Assembly (NCBI RefSeq): GCF_943912325.1
Contig: NZ_CALTTX010000034.1
Coordinates: 1-26,720, forward strand
DNA: 26,720 nucleotides
Reading direction: 5' to 3'
DNA from: an uncultured Microbacterium sp.
GTDB taxonomy: Bacteria > Actinomycetota > Actinomycetes > Actinomycetales > Microbacteriaceae
Shown: positions 13,503 through 21,309 of the stretch, in pieces
Layout: each line of letters begins with the position of its first letter
How positions within the stretch are numbered: the stretch's first letter is position 1
Notes under the pieces: generated by a model
Databases searched by the model: none
What the model was told of the DNA's origin: nothing
Seen by the model: the letters and a program-made list of their open reading frames with translations, nothing else
Translations under genes and position numbers: made by a program

Positions 13503-14153
13503 ATGACTGAGCCCGGCGGCGACCACTATTTCACCGCCGTCCCCGCGAGCGCCGAACAATTCCGGCGGATCAAGGTCACGCTCGAGGGGCACGAGTACGC
13601 GCTCACGACCGCGGGCGGAGTGTTCAGTCCCGACCGGCTCGACGCCGGCACGCAGGTCTTGCTGTCGTCGACTCCCCCGCCGCCACGCGGTGGCCACCTG
13701 CTCGATCTCGGTTGCGGGTGGGGGCCCATCGCGCTGAGTCTCGCGCTCGCCTCGCCGCACGCGACGGTGTGGGCCGTCGACGTCAACGAACGGGCTCTCG
13801 ACCTCGTGCGCCGAAACGCCCGCGAGCTCTCCCTCGACAACGTCAACGCCGTAACCCCCGATGATGTTCCCGACGACATCGTCTTTCGCGGCATCCGATC
13901 GAATCCACCCATCCGCGTCGGCAAGAACGAGTTGCACGGGATGCTCGAGCGCTGGGTTCCCCGCCTCGATGAGCGCAGCGACGCGTATTTGGTCGTGCAG
14001 CGCAACCTTGGCTCGGACTCGCTGCAGCGCTGGCTTGCGGCAACGTTCCCGCGCGGATTCACCGTGACGCGCACGGCGACCGGCCGCGGGTACCGCGTCT
14101 TGCGCGTGCGTCGCCACGGTACGCCACCGACCGGCGCGATTCCGCTCGTCTGA
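13503..14153 (+). CDS. Class I SAM-dependent methyltransferase, RsmC/RlmG-like (MTS domain)
   Basis: 216 residues, a single MTS-type methyltransferase domain, probably modifying guanine in small-subunit rRNA. HYFTAVPASAEQF opens the protein. SAM-binding motif I DLGCGWGPIA is at 68-77, the acidic end of strand 2 is AVDVNERAL (91-99), and motif IV SNPPIRVGK (133-141) is the NPPF/Y-type base-flipping signature of N-methyltransferases. Helix LHGMLERW and VVQRNLGSDSLQRWL follow, as in RsmC. It is half the length of E. coli RsmC, lacking the duplicated N-terminal domain, which is usual for actinobacterial homologues. The start has leaderless-promoter spacing and no Shine-Dalgarno. Confidence 0.88.
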   Translation: MTEPGGDHYFTAVPASAEQFRRIKVTLEGHEYALTTAGGVFSPDRLDAGTQVLLSSTPPPPRGGHLLDLGCGWGPIALSLALASPHATVWAVDVNERALDLVRRNARELSLDNVNAVTPDDVPDDIVFRGIRSNPPIRVGKNELHGMLERWVPRLDERSDAYLVVQRNLGSDSLQRWLAATFPRGFTVTRTATGRGYRVLRVRRHGTPPTGAIPLV

Positions 14154-14240
14154 CACTGCTACTCTCCATTCAGGCGCGGGGCGGTCTCGGCGCCATGGCT
14201 CGGGCGTGATCGGGGTGGGGGACGCGCCAGAGGGAGCGCC

Positions 14241-15551
14241 ATGTCTTCACCCACCCCGCCCGACTCGAGCGATTCGACATCGGTCGCCGTTACGGCCGCT
14301 CACGGCGGCTACGCCGCACTGCCGCGAATCGCCGGCTGGGCCTACCTCGTCGCGACGGCTCTCGGGCGACTGCCGACGTCGATGGTTCCGCTCGCCGTCA
14401 TCACGGCCGCCACCGCGGCGACCGACTCGCTAGCGGTCGGTGGGATCGCGGCCGCCGCCGCCGCGTTCGGCGAGGCCGCGGGAGCACCGACCACCGGACG
14501 CCTCGCCGACCGTTTCGGCCAGCGGGTCGTGCTGCTGTGGGGCGTGGTGCTTCACGTCGCGTTCCTCGGATCGTTCGCTTTCGCCGCGGGTGCCGCGAGC
14601 AACGTGATCACGGTGGTGCTCGCGGGAGCCGCTGGCGCGACCGTGCCCCAGATCGGACCCTTCTCGCGAGCGCGCTGGATTGCGATGACGGATGACCTTC
14701 GCGCTCCTTTCGCCTTTGAAGGCGTGCTCGATGAGGCGGTCTACATCATCGGGCCGGCGGCAGTCGGGATCGTCGCCGTGGTGTGGTCACCGCGGGCTTC
14801 CGTCATCGTTTCGGGCGTGCTCGTCATCGTCTTCGTCACGGGCTTCGCCCTGCACCCGAGTCACGCGCTCGTGCCGCATGGGATCGGGGGCCCGGCCGCG
14901 CGATCGGAATCGGATACGACGACCCCCGGCATCCGCATCGCTCTCATCGCTATCACTTTCGCGGGCATGCTCTCGATGGGAACGTTCTTCGGTAGCAGCC
15001 AGGCGGGTCTGACGGCGTTCGCTGAGGAGTCCGGCATCGCCGGCGCAGGCGCCCTGCTCTATGCGGTTATGGCTGTCGGGTCGGCCGTCACGACGCTCGC
15101 GATGGTCGCCGTTCCCGAGCGGGTAGGCCCCTGGTTGCGTTGGGCGATCGCGGCGGCCGGCATGCTCGTCGGTAGCGTGCTGCTGTTCGCGGCCGGAACT
15201 GTGCCCCTCGTCATCGTCGCCGCGCTGCTCGCCGGCGCGTTCCAGGGACCACTGTTGTACACGCTGTTCTCGATCGCGGGCTCACTCGCCGAGAACGGAC
15301 GGGCGAGCGGACTGCTCGCGTTCGTCGCGAGCGGCGTCGTGCTCGGCATCGGCGTCGGCACGGCCGTTTCGGGTCTGCTGGCGCAATCGTTCGGCTCACA
15401 TGGAGCGTTCGCGATCACGATCGGAGCGACCGTGATGCTGCTCCTCCTCGCCGCCGCGGGCGCGGGGCTCAGCCGAAGCGTGAAGGTCGCTCAGGCGAGC
15501 GCGACGTCACCCGAGAAGACGAGCGAGGCGGGTCCCGAAAGGAACGCGTGA
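14241..15551 (+). CDS. MFS transporter
   Basis: Integral membrane protein of 436 residues with about ten to twelve hydrophobic spans separated by short loops. Residues 1-30 are polar, and the first span is near 30-56. The loop TTGRLADRFGQRVVL (about 83-97) is the conserved major-facilitator loop 2-3 pattern (GRLADRFGRR type). A central polar loop lies near 210-230. ATG 14241 follows GAGGGAG. Substrate is unknown; small multidrug or sugar-efflux families fit equally. The last ~25 residues, after the final span, form a charged tail (PEKTSEAGPERNA) encoded entirely antisense to the end of dapF, a 61-bp convergent overlap. Confidence 0.88.
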   Translation: MSSPTPPDSSDSTSVAVTAAHGGYAALPRIAGWAYLVATALGRLPTSMVPLAVITAATAATDSLAVGGIAAAAAAFGEAAGAPTTGRLADRFGQRVVLLWGVVLHVAFLGSFAFAAGAASNVITVVLAGAAGATVPQIGPFSRARWIAMTDDLRAPFAFEGVLDEAVYIIGPAAVGIVAVVWSPRASVIVSGVLVIVFVTGFALHPSHALVPHGIGGPAARSESDTTTPGIRIALIAITFAGMLSMGTFFGSSQAGLTAFAEESGIAGAGALLYAVMAVGSAVTTLAMVAVPERVGPWLRWAIAAAGMLVGSVLLFAAGTVPLVIVAALLAGAFQGPLLYTLFSIAGSLAENGRASGLLAFVASGVVLGIGVGTAVSGLLAQSFGSHGAFAITIGATVMLLLLAAAGAGLSRSVKVAQASATSPEKTSEAGPERNA

Positions 15552-16354
15552 GGGATGCCGTCGACCGCCGCGACCCGCACGCCGAGTACGCCACCGGGGA
15601 CGCGCACCTCCCAGGCATCCGGCGCTCCGCTTCCCGCCCAATGCCGCACCGCGAGGGCCGTTGCCGCGACTCCCGTGCCACAGCTCAGGGTTTCACCGAC
15701 GCCGCGCTCGAACACGCGCATGCGGACGACCCCGACGCCCCCCTGCACGAGCGGGTCGGCGGGCACGACGAACTCGACGTTCGCGCCGGCCGCCGGGGCG
15801 GGGTCGAGTACCGGCTGATACGCCAGCTCGAGTCCCTCGAGTTCGGCTTCGCCCGCGACGGCGACCACGACATGGGGGTTTCCGAGGTCGACGTGCAGGC
15901 CGGGTCGCGCGACCGGCAACCCTTTCGCGCGGACCGTGACGTCGGTCTCGTCGATCGCGAACGGCCCGAGGTCGACCTCGAAACCGCGATCCGAGCGCGT
16001 CACCGTCTTGACGCCCGCGCGTGTGCCGATCCGGAGCGGCCCGGCGTCGATGTCGGCGAGCCCCGTGTCGGCGAGATAGCGAGCGAAGACACGGATGCCG
16101 TTGCCGCACATCTCGGCCGCCGAACCGTCGGCGTTGCGGTAATCCATGAACCACTCCGCGTCGGGCGTCGCGGCTCCCTCGGGTAGCGCGGACGAGCGCA
16201 CGACCCGCAGCGTGCCGTCGGCGCCGATGCCGAAGTGGCGGTCGGTCAGGGCCTGCACCTGATCGTCGCTCAGGTCGAGCGCCCCGTCGGGGTCGGCGAT
16301 GATCACGAAGTCGTTACCGGTGCCGTGCCCTTTGGTGAACGGGAGAGTCGCCAT
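15491..16354 (-). CDS. dapF: Diaminopimelate epimerase
   Basis: Converts LL- to meso-diaminopimelate for lysine and cell wall synthesis. 287 residues from ATG 16354-16352. Start motif FTKGHGTGNDFVII (6-19). Catalytic Cys83 in EMCGNGIRVFARYL and Cys225 in SCGTGVAA; also NPHVVV (159-164) and the substrate-binding GETLSCGTG. Length and the C-terminal GPASLVFSG match the family. It begins 10 nt after the miaA stop, with only a weak GAG upstream. Its 3' end overlaps the MFS gene on the other strand. Last gene of the recA-recX-miaB-miaA-dapF block. Confidence 0.97.
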   Translation of the reverse strand: MATLPFTKGHGTGNDFVIIADPDGALDLSDDQVQALTDRHFGIGADGTLRVVRSSALPEGAATPDAEWFMDYRNADGSAAEMCGNGIRVFARYLADTGLADIDAGPLRIGTRAGVKTVTRSDRGFEVDLGPFAIDETDVTVRAKGLPVARPGLHVDLGNPHVVVAVAGEAELEGLELAYQPVLDPAPAAGANVEFVVPADPLVQGGVGVVRMRVFERGVGETLSCGTGVAATALAVRHWAGSGAPDAWEVRVPGGVLGVRVAAVDGIPHAFLSGPASLVFSGDVALA

Positions 16355-16364
16355 GGGTCTCAGT

Positions 16365-17489
16365 TTAGGCTTCGGGTGCGTGCGGCGCGGGGGCCGAGAT
16401 CGGCGACTCCGTGTCGGTGCCTCTGCCGACTCGGGCGCCCGGCTCCTCGCCGATGCGGCGCGAGCCCGAAGGTGCATCCGCCCCCAAACGCGAACCGGTG
16501 TCCGCTCCAGCACTCGCGAGCGCACCCGCGCCCGCATCCGCGCCCGCGTCGAGAAGCGCCGATGCCGATACGGCGCGGGCGTCGACCCAGCGCGCGTCGG
16601 CGTAGCGCCGGAACCACGAGACCTGGCGCCGGGCGTATCGGCGCGTGAGCGCTTGCGTCTGCGCGATTGCCTCGTCACGGCTGATCTCGCCGCGCAATTC
16701 AGCGAGCGCCTGCGCGTAACCGATCGCCCGGGACGCGGTCACACCGTCTTCGAGACCGTTTGCACGCAGCGCCTCGACCTCGTCGAGCAGGCCGTCGGCC
16801 CACATGCGTTCGACGCGCGCGCCGAGAAGGTCGACGAGTTCGGCACGGTCGATCGTCGTGCCGATGATGGTGGTCGACGGATGCCAGAACGCGGGCGCCT
16901 CCGGAAGGGCACCGCCGTGCGTCTCGGCGCCCTGCGCCACGACCTCGAGCGCGCGCACGACGCGGCGGCCGTTGCGTGGGTCGATTCGCGCGGCCGCAGC
17001 CGGGTCGGCGACGCGCAGGCGCTCGTACAGCGCGTCGGGGCCGAACCGGTGAAGCTCCGCCTCGAGCTCGGCGCGAACGGCCGGGTCGCGCGGAGGAAAG
17101 CGGAAGTCCCACAGCACGCTCGAGACGTATAGCCCCGAGCCGCCGACGAGGATCGCGTCTGCCCCACGGGCGTGGATCCCCGCGATCGCTTCGCGCGCCG
17201 CCGGCTGATACCACGCGACCGCAGCCTCGTCCGTGACGTCGAGAGCGTCGAAGAGATGATGCGGGATGCCTCGGCGCTCGGCCACGGGAAGCTTCGCGGT
17301 TCCGATATCCATGCCGCGGTACAGCTGCATCGCGTCGGCATTGACGATCTCAGCTCGGCGTCGGCTCGCGCCGAGCGCTTCGGCGAGGTCGAGCGATAGC
17401 CCCGTCTTGCCGGTTCCCGTCGCCCCGACGATCGCCCACAGCGCGGGCGCGGGTTCGTCGGCGGTGCGCTCGCTCGGCGAGCCCGTCAC
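16365..17489 (-). CDS. miaA: tRNA dimethylallyltransferase
   Basis: Transfers dimethylallyl from DMAPP to N6 of A37 in tRNAs reading UNN codons; MiaB then methylthiolates the product. 374 residues from GTG 17489, 10 nt after the miaB stop with GGTGAG in between. P-loop GATGTGKT is at 23-30, NADAMQLYRGMDIGTAK at 50-66, GGSGLYV at 116-122, and the tRNA-binding helix QTQALTRRYARRQVSWFRR at 276-295. After residue ~312 comes a 60-residue Ala/Gly/Asp-rich tail (GADAGAGALASAGADTG ...) with no family counterpart, produced by GCATCCGC/GCGCCC-like repeats at about 16470-16570. A longer in-frame start inside miaB is not conserved. Confidence 0.95.
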   Translation of the reverse strand: MTGSPSERTADEPAPALWAIVGATGTGKTGLSLDLAEALGASRRRAEIVNADAMQLYRGMDIGTAKLPVAERRGIPHHLFDALDVTDEAAVAWYQPAAREAIAGIHARGADAILVGGSGLYVSSVLWDFRFPPRDPAVRAELEAELHRFGPDALYERLRVADPAAAARIDPRNGRRVVRALEVVAQGAETHGGALPEAPAFWHPSTTIIGTTIDRAELVDLLGARVERMWADGLLDEVEALRANGLEDGVTASRAIGYAQALAELRGEISRDEAIAQTQALTRRYARRQVSWFRRYADARWVDARAVSASALLDAGADAGAGALASAGADTGSRLGADAPSGSRRIGEEPGARVGRGTDTESPISAPAPHAPEA

Positions 17490-17499
17490 GAGACCGAGC

Positions 17500-19071
17500 T
17501 CACCGGCCGACGTCGAGGCGGAGCGTCGGAAGCCCGAGCGACACGGCACGCGGGCCGCTCGTCGCTCCCGCGGGCGCCGGCACACCGCACGACTCCGCCT
17601 GCGAGCGATCCCACGCATCGCCCGCGCGCGTGCGACGGATGCGCAGCGGCGCCGTAGCGCCCTCGGCGTCGCGCGGTGCGTCGGCGAGCAGGTGGAAGGG
17701 AGCCGCGTGCGTGATGGCGACCGTGACGACGTCTCCGGGCCGGGGCGAGGCCCCGCCTTCGGGAACCTCGAAATGCACGAGGCGGTTGTCTTCGGCGCGG
17801 CCCGTCAAACGGTGGGTCGCGGCATCTTTTTTGCCCTCGCCCGCCGACACGAGCACCTCGACCTCGCGGCCGAGCTGACGCTCGTTCTCTTCGAGGCTGA
17901 TTCGCTCTTGCAGGGCGATGAGCCGCTCGTAGCGCTCCTGCACGACGGCCTTCGGCACCTGATCGGGCATGGTCGCGGCGGGCGTGCCCTCGCGGATCGA
18001 GTACTGGAACGTGAAGGCGCTCGCGAATCGCGACTCCTCGACGACCCGCATCGTGTCGAGGAAGTCCTCTTCGGTCTCCCCCGGGAATCCGACGATGATG
18101 TCGGTCGTGATCGCGGCGTGCGGAATCCGCTCGCGCACGCGGTCGAGAATCCCCAAGAACTTGGTCGAGCGGTACGAGCGGCGCATCTCTTTCAGGACGC
18201 GGTCCGAGCCCGACTGCAGCGGCATGTGGAGCTGCGGCATGACGGCAGGGGTTTCCGCCATCGCGTCGATCACGTCGTCGGTGAAGGCCCCGGGATGCGG
18301 GCTCGTGAACCGGATCCGCTCGAGCCCCGGGATCTCGCCCGCGGCGCGCAGCAGCTTGCCGAACGCCTGGCGGTCGCCGAACTCGACGCCGTAGCTGTTG
18401 ACGTTCTGCCCGAGGAGTGTGACCTCGATCGCGCCGTCGTCGACGAGCAGCCGGATCTCTTCGAGGACGTCGCCCGGGCGACGATCTTTCTCTTTGCCGC
18501 GCAGGCTCGGCACGATGCAGAACGTGCACGTGTTGTTGCACCCGACCGAGATCGAGACCCAGCCGCTGTGCACCGAGTCACGCTTCGTCGGGAGCGTCGA
18601 GGGGAAGACCTCGAGCGACTCGAGGATCTCGAGCTCGGCCTCGTCGTTGTGACGTGCCCGCTCGAGCATGCCGGGCAGCGACCCCATGTTGTGCGTGCCG
18701 AAGACGACGTCGACCCACGGGGCCTTGTCGAGCACGGCCTGCTTGTCCATCTGGGCGAGGCACCCGCCGACGGCGATCTGCATGCCGTCATGGACGTCTT
18801 TGCGTGACTTCAAATGCCCGAGCGTGCCGTAGAGCTTGCCCGCGGCGTTGTCACGCACGGCGCACGTGTTGATGACGATGACGTCGGCCTCGTCGCCCGC
18901 CGTCGCCCGAATGTACCCGGCGCTCTCGAGCGAGCCCGACAAGCGCTCGGAATCGTGCACGTTCATCTGGCAGCCGAAGGTGCGTACCTCGTAGGTGCGC
19001 GGCTGACCGTCGGCGCCGAGCGCGGCGGGCGAGCGCGCGATGAGCGTCGGAGAGGCAAGGGGCGAAGTCAT
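17500..19071 (-). CDS. miaB: tRNA-2-methylthio-N6-dimethylallyladenosine synthase
   Basis: Radical-SAM methylthiotransferase forming ms2i6A37 in tRNA. 523 residues. The N-terminal UPF0004 domain has cluster ligands Cys34 (TFGCQMN), Cys70 (NTCAVR) and Cys104 (GGCLAQ). The radical-SAM cluster is Cys178, Cys182 and Cys185 (GCNNTCTFCIVP). IVGFPGETEEDF and the TRAM domain (about 385-450) follow. The ~75-residue C-terminal extension is variable. ATG 19071 lies 9 nt after TAGAAT, so the transcript would have almost no leader; there is no Shine-Dalgarno. It is followed by miaA, its upstream partner in the same modification. Confidence 0.97.
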   Translation of the reverse strand: MTSPLASPTLIARSPAALGADGQPRTYEVRTFGCQMNVHDSERLSGSLESAGYIRATAGDEADVIVINTCAVRDNAAGKLYGTLGHLKSRKDVHDGMQIAVGGCLAQMDKQAVLDKAPWVDVVFGTHNMGSLPGMLERARHNDEAELEILESLEVFPSTLPTKRDSVHSGWVSISVGCNNTCTFCIVPSLRGKEKDRRPGDVLEEIRLLVDDGAIEVTLLGQNVNSYGVEFGDRQAFGKLLRAAGEIPGLERIRFTSPHPGAFTDDVIDAMAETPAVMPQLHMPLQSGSDRVLKEMRRSYRSTKFLGILDRVRERIPHAAITTDIIVGFPGETEEDFLDTMRVVEESRFASAFTFQYSIREGTPAATMPDQVPKAVVQERYERLIALQERISLEENERQLGREVEVLVSAGEGKKDAATHRLTGRAEDNRLVHFEVPEGGASPRPGDVVTVAITHAAPFHLLADAPRDAEGATAPLRIRRTRAGDAWDRSQAESCGVPAPAGATSGPRAVSLGLPTLRLDVGR

Positions 19072-19080
19072 GATGGGCTC

Positions 19081-19086
19081 ATTCTA
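19081..19086 (-). promoter_or_regulatory. Candidate -10 TAGAAT of miaB
   Basis: TAGAAT, nine bases, ATG 19071. Predicted start 2-4 nt before the ATG, a near-leaderless transcript that would separate miaB-miaA-dapF from recA-recX. Confidence 0.4.
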
Positions 19087-19147
19087 CGAGCGGTACCCGC
19101 GAACCGGCCGAGGAGCCCCCGCCCGCAGGGGCCGTGAGTCAGCGAGA

Positions 19148-19822
19148 TCAGGCGGATGCCTCGGCGAGCGCCGTCCGTGCAGCCTCGAGCGCAACCGAGC
19201 CGCCGTACCCGCGCCGGGCGAGCTGGCCGAGCAGCCGGCGGAGCGCGACGTCGGGATCGAGTCGCGCGAGCGACCGCGCGCGCGAGCGCGCGACATCGAG
19301 AGCGCGCTCCGCGTCGTCACCCGTGTAGTCGGCGAGCGCCTGCTCGACGACGCCGGTCGGGATGCCGCGGGAGCGCAACGTCTGGGCGATGAGGCTGCGA
19401 CCCGCCCCGCGCCGTTCGGATTCGGTGTGTACGAGCTGTTCCGCAAGGCGCGCGTCGTCGAGGTACCCCCGATCAAGGAACGCGGCGATGAGCGCTTCGG
19501 CGGCGTCGCCCTCGACCTCGTACTCGCGCACGAGTCGGCGTGCTTCCGACACCGAGAGCGAACGCCCCCGCAGCTTGCGCATGAGCGCACGCTCGGCGAG
19601 ATCGATCGGCGCGGCGTCCGGCCCGGGCCGACCGGCACGCTCACCCCGCGGGGCGCGTTCGCGCGGTGGGGCGGAAGCCGAAGCATCCGCCCCGGTCGTG
19701 TCCCACGCTCGCACGCCCCACTCGCCGGAGTGATCGACGCGAGCACCGAACAGCGGGATCACCGGGGCGAGCGCGCCATCGCCGTGCTGGCCGGCGCGCT
19801 CGCCCCGGTCGGATTCCGTCAT
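19148..19822 (-). CDS. recX: RecX family regulatory protein
   Basis: Modulator that limits RecA filament growth and activity. 224 residues; the first ~75 are a low-complexity, unconserved extension. The conserved part consists of three-helix repeats: AERALMRKLRGRSLSVSEARRLV, AALIAAFLDRGYLDDARLAEQLV (the family LxxxGYLDDxxxA pattern), SLIAQTLRSRGI, and VALRRLLGQLARRGYGGSVALEA near the end. ATG 19822 follows GGAG. It begins 28 bp after recA and is probably co-transcribed with it. Confidence 0.92.
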   Translation of the reverse strand: MTESDRGERAGQHGDGALAPVIPLFGARVDHSGEWGVRAWDTTGADASASAPPRERAPRGERAGRPGPDAAPIDLAERALMRKLRGRSLSVSEARRLVREYEVEGDAAEALIAAFLDRGYLDDARLAEQLVHTESERRGAGRSLIAQTLRSRGIPTGVVEQALADYTGDDAERALDVARSRARSLARLDPDVALRRLLGQLARRGYGGSVALEAARTALAEASA

Positions 19823-19850
19823 GACCAGGCTCCGACGCGGATCACGCGGG

Positions 19851-20900
19851 TCACGCGGGGCGTCGCGCCGCGAGCTCGTCGGCGACGGCCGCGTCGGCCT
19901 TGGGCTGGCCGATGCCGAGCTTGGCCTTGATCTTGCCCTCGATGTCGGCCGCGATGTCGGCGTTCTTGATCAAGAAGTTGCGGGCGTTCTCTTTGCCCTG
20001 GCCGAGCTGCTCGCCCTCGTACGTGTACCAGGCGCCCGACTTCTTGACGATGCCGTGCTCGACACCGAAGTCGATCAGGCTGCCTTCGCGCGAGACGCCG
20101 ACGCCGTAGAGAATGTCGAACTCGGCCTGCTTGAACGGCGGCGCCATCTTGTTCTTGACGACCTTGACGCGCGTGCGGTTACCGACCGCGTCGGTGCCGT
20201 CTTTCAGCGTCTCGATACGGCGGATGTCGAGGCGCACCGAAGCGTAGAACTTCAGCGCCTTGCCGCCCGCGGTGGTCTCGGGCGAACCGAAGAAGACGCC
20301 GATCTTTTCGCGCAACTGGTTGATGAAGATCATCGTCGTGTTGGTCTGGTTGAGCCCACCCGTGAGCTTGCGCAGCGCCTGCGACATGAGGCGCGCCTGC
20401 AGACCGACGTGCGAATCGCCCATCTCGCCCTCGATCTCGGCCTTGGGCACGAGGGCCGCGACCGAGTCGATCACGACGAGGTCGATCGCACCCGAGCGCA
20501 CGAGCATGTCGGCGATCTCGAGCGCCTGCTCACCCGTGTCGGGCTGCGAGACGAGCAACTGGTCGATGTCGACGCCGAGCTTGCGGGCGTACTCGGGGTC
20601 GAGCGCGTGCTCGGCGTCGATGAAGGCGGCGACACCGCCGGCGCGCTGTGCGTTGGCGATCGCGTGGAGCGTCAGCGTCGTCTTACCCGAGGACTCGGGG
20701 CCGTAGATCTCGATGATGCGGCCGCGCGGAAGCCCGCCGACACCGAGAGCGACATCGAGGGCGATCGATCCGGTCGGGATGACCTCGATGGGGGCGCGCT
20801 CGTCGCTGCCGAGGCGCATGACGGCGCCCTTGCCGAACTGACGGTCGATTTGGGCGAGAGCCGATTCGAGGGCTTTCTCGCGGTCTGCGGGATTGGGCAT
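19851..20900 (-). CDS. recA: Recombinase RecA
   Basis: ATP-dependent strand-exchange protein of homologous repair and co-protease for LexA cleavage. 349 residues, no intein. Walker A GPESSGKT (67-74), Walker B LVVIDSVAALVPKAEIEGEMGD with loop 1, FINQLREKIGVFFGSPETTAGGKALKFYASVRLD (loop 2 region), and KNKMAPPFKQAEFDILYG are all intact. ATG 20900-20898 follows AAGGAG with a 4-nt spacer. The open frame upstream is not conserved. A LexA-like box at 21108-21123 overlaps a plausible promoter, implying SOS control with a leader of about 190 nt. recX follows. Confidence 0.98.
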   Translation of the reverse strand: MPNPADREKALESALAQIDRQFGKGAVMRLGSDERAPIEVIPTGSIALDVALGVGGLPRGRIIEIYGPESSGKTTLTLHAIANAQRAGGVAAFIDAEHALDPEYARKLGVDIDQLLVSQPDTGEQALEIADMLVRSGAIDLVVIDSVAALVPKAEIEGEMGDSHVGLQARLMSQALRKLTGGLNQTNTTMIFINQLREKIGVFFGSPETTAGGKALKFYASVRLDIRRIETLKDGTDAVGNRTRVKVVKNKMAPPFKQAEFDILYGVGVSREGSLIDFGVEHGIVKKSGAWYTYEGEQLGQGKENARNFLIKNADIAADIEGKIKAKLGIGQPKADAAVADELAARRPA

Positions 20901-21094
20901 GATGCTCCTTCGTCGGTCGCTGGTTGTGCGCCTGCAGGCTGTCGTGCCGTTCCCGGCGGGATGCGGACTTCGACAAGGCGTGGGTGGAACCGCGATGCGA
21001 ACCACCTGCGAATCACGGTAGGAGGGGCCTCCGACATCGCCTGTCGCAGACCGCCGCCACTGTGGACGTCAACGGTTCGCACCGTCTGTGGAGG

Positions 21095-21100
21095 ACGCTA
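21095..21100 (-). promoter_or_regulatory. Candidate -10 TAGCGT of recA
   Basis: TAGCGT on the minus strand lies 7 nt beyond the LexA-like box; the box covers the -35 position (TCGAAG, 17-nt spacer). The start would be near 21088, leaving a leader of about 190 nt. Confidence 0.35.
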
Positions 21101-21107
21101 TGTCATC

Positions 21108-21123
21108 GCGAACAGATCTTCGA
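21108..21123 (-). promoter_or_regulatory. LexA (SOS) box of recA
   Basis: TCGAAGATCTGTTCGC on the minus strand matches the actinobacterial consensus TCGAAC-N4-GTTCGA at 10 of 12 defined positions, both mismatches being at half-site edges. It overlaps the predicted recA promoter. Confidence 0.6.
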
Positions 21124-21223
21124 TGATTGACCCGCGTGTCGCGCAGATCAGAATCGAACAGTATCCACAACCGACAAACCGCCCGCGACACACGGGGGAC
21201 CGAGCCGATGTCGGAGCCGTCGG

Positions 21224-21229
21224 TATCAT
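21224..21229 (+). promoter_or_regulatory. Candidate -10 TATCAT of the carotenoid operon
   Basis: TATCAT fits TANNNT and is the best such hexamer upstream of idsA. It would give a leader of about 75-80 nt. No convincing -35 is seen. Confidence 0.35.
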
Positions 21230-21293
21230 CGAGACAACGACGATGGGCACGGCAGCCCGCGTTCCGCGCGGACCGAACCCCCGCGCGACGCCT

Positions 21294-21300
21294 GAGGAGG
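21294..21300 (+). promoter_or_regulatory. Shine-Dalgarno GAGGAGG deciding the idsA GTG start
   Basis: GAGGAGG is followed by nine bases and GTG 21310. The conserved protein begins just after it, so the longer open frame from 21127 is not used. Confidence 0.65.
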
Positions 21301-21309
21301 GCGCCCCCC

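Larger units (their letters stand above)
20901..21309. other. recA/idsA divergent intergenic region
   Basis: 409 bp holding regulatory signals and no supported gene: a LexA-like box (21108-21123) with candidate recA -10, a candidate -10 for the carotenoid operon (21224-21229), and three 9-mers resembling the DnaA box (21061-21069, 21087-21095, 21161-21169). Short frames exist here but lack coding bias or ribosome sites. Confidence 0.7.

Noticed and set aside
17266..18807. 513-codon plus-strand open frame opposite miaB/miaA
   Set aside because: Antisense shadow; miaB on the other strand has all iron-sulfur cysteines and radical-SAM motifs.
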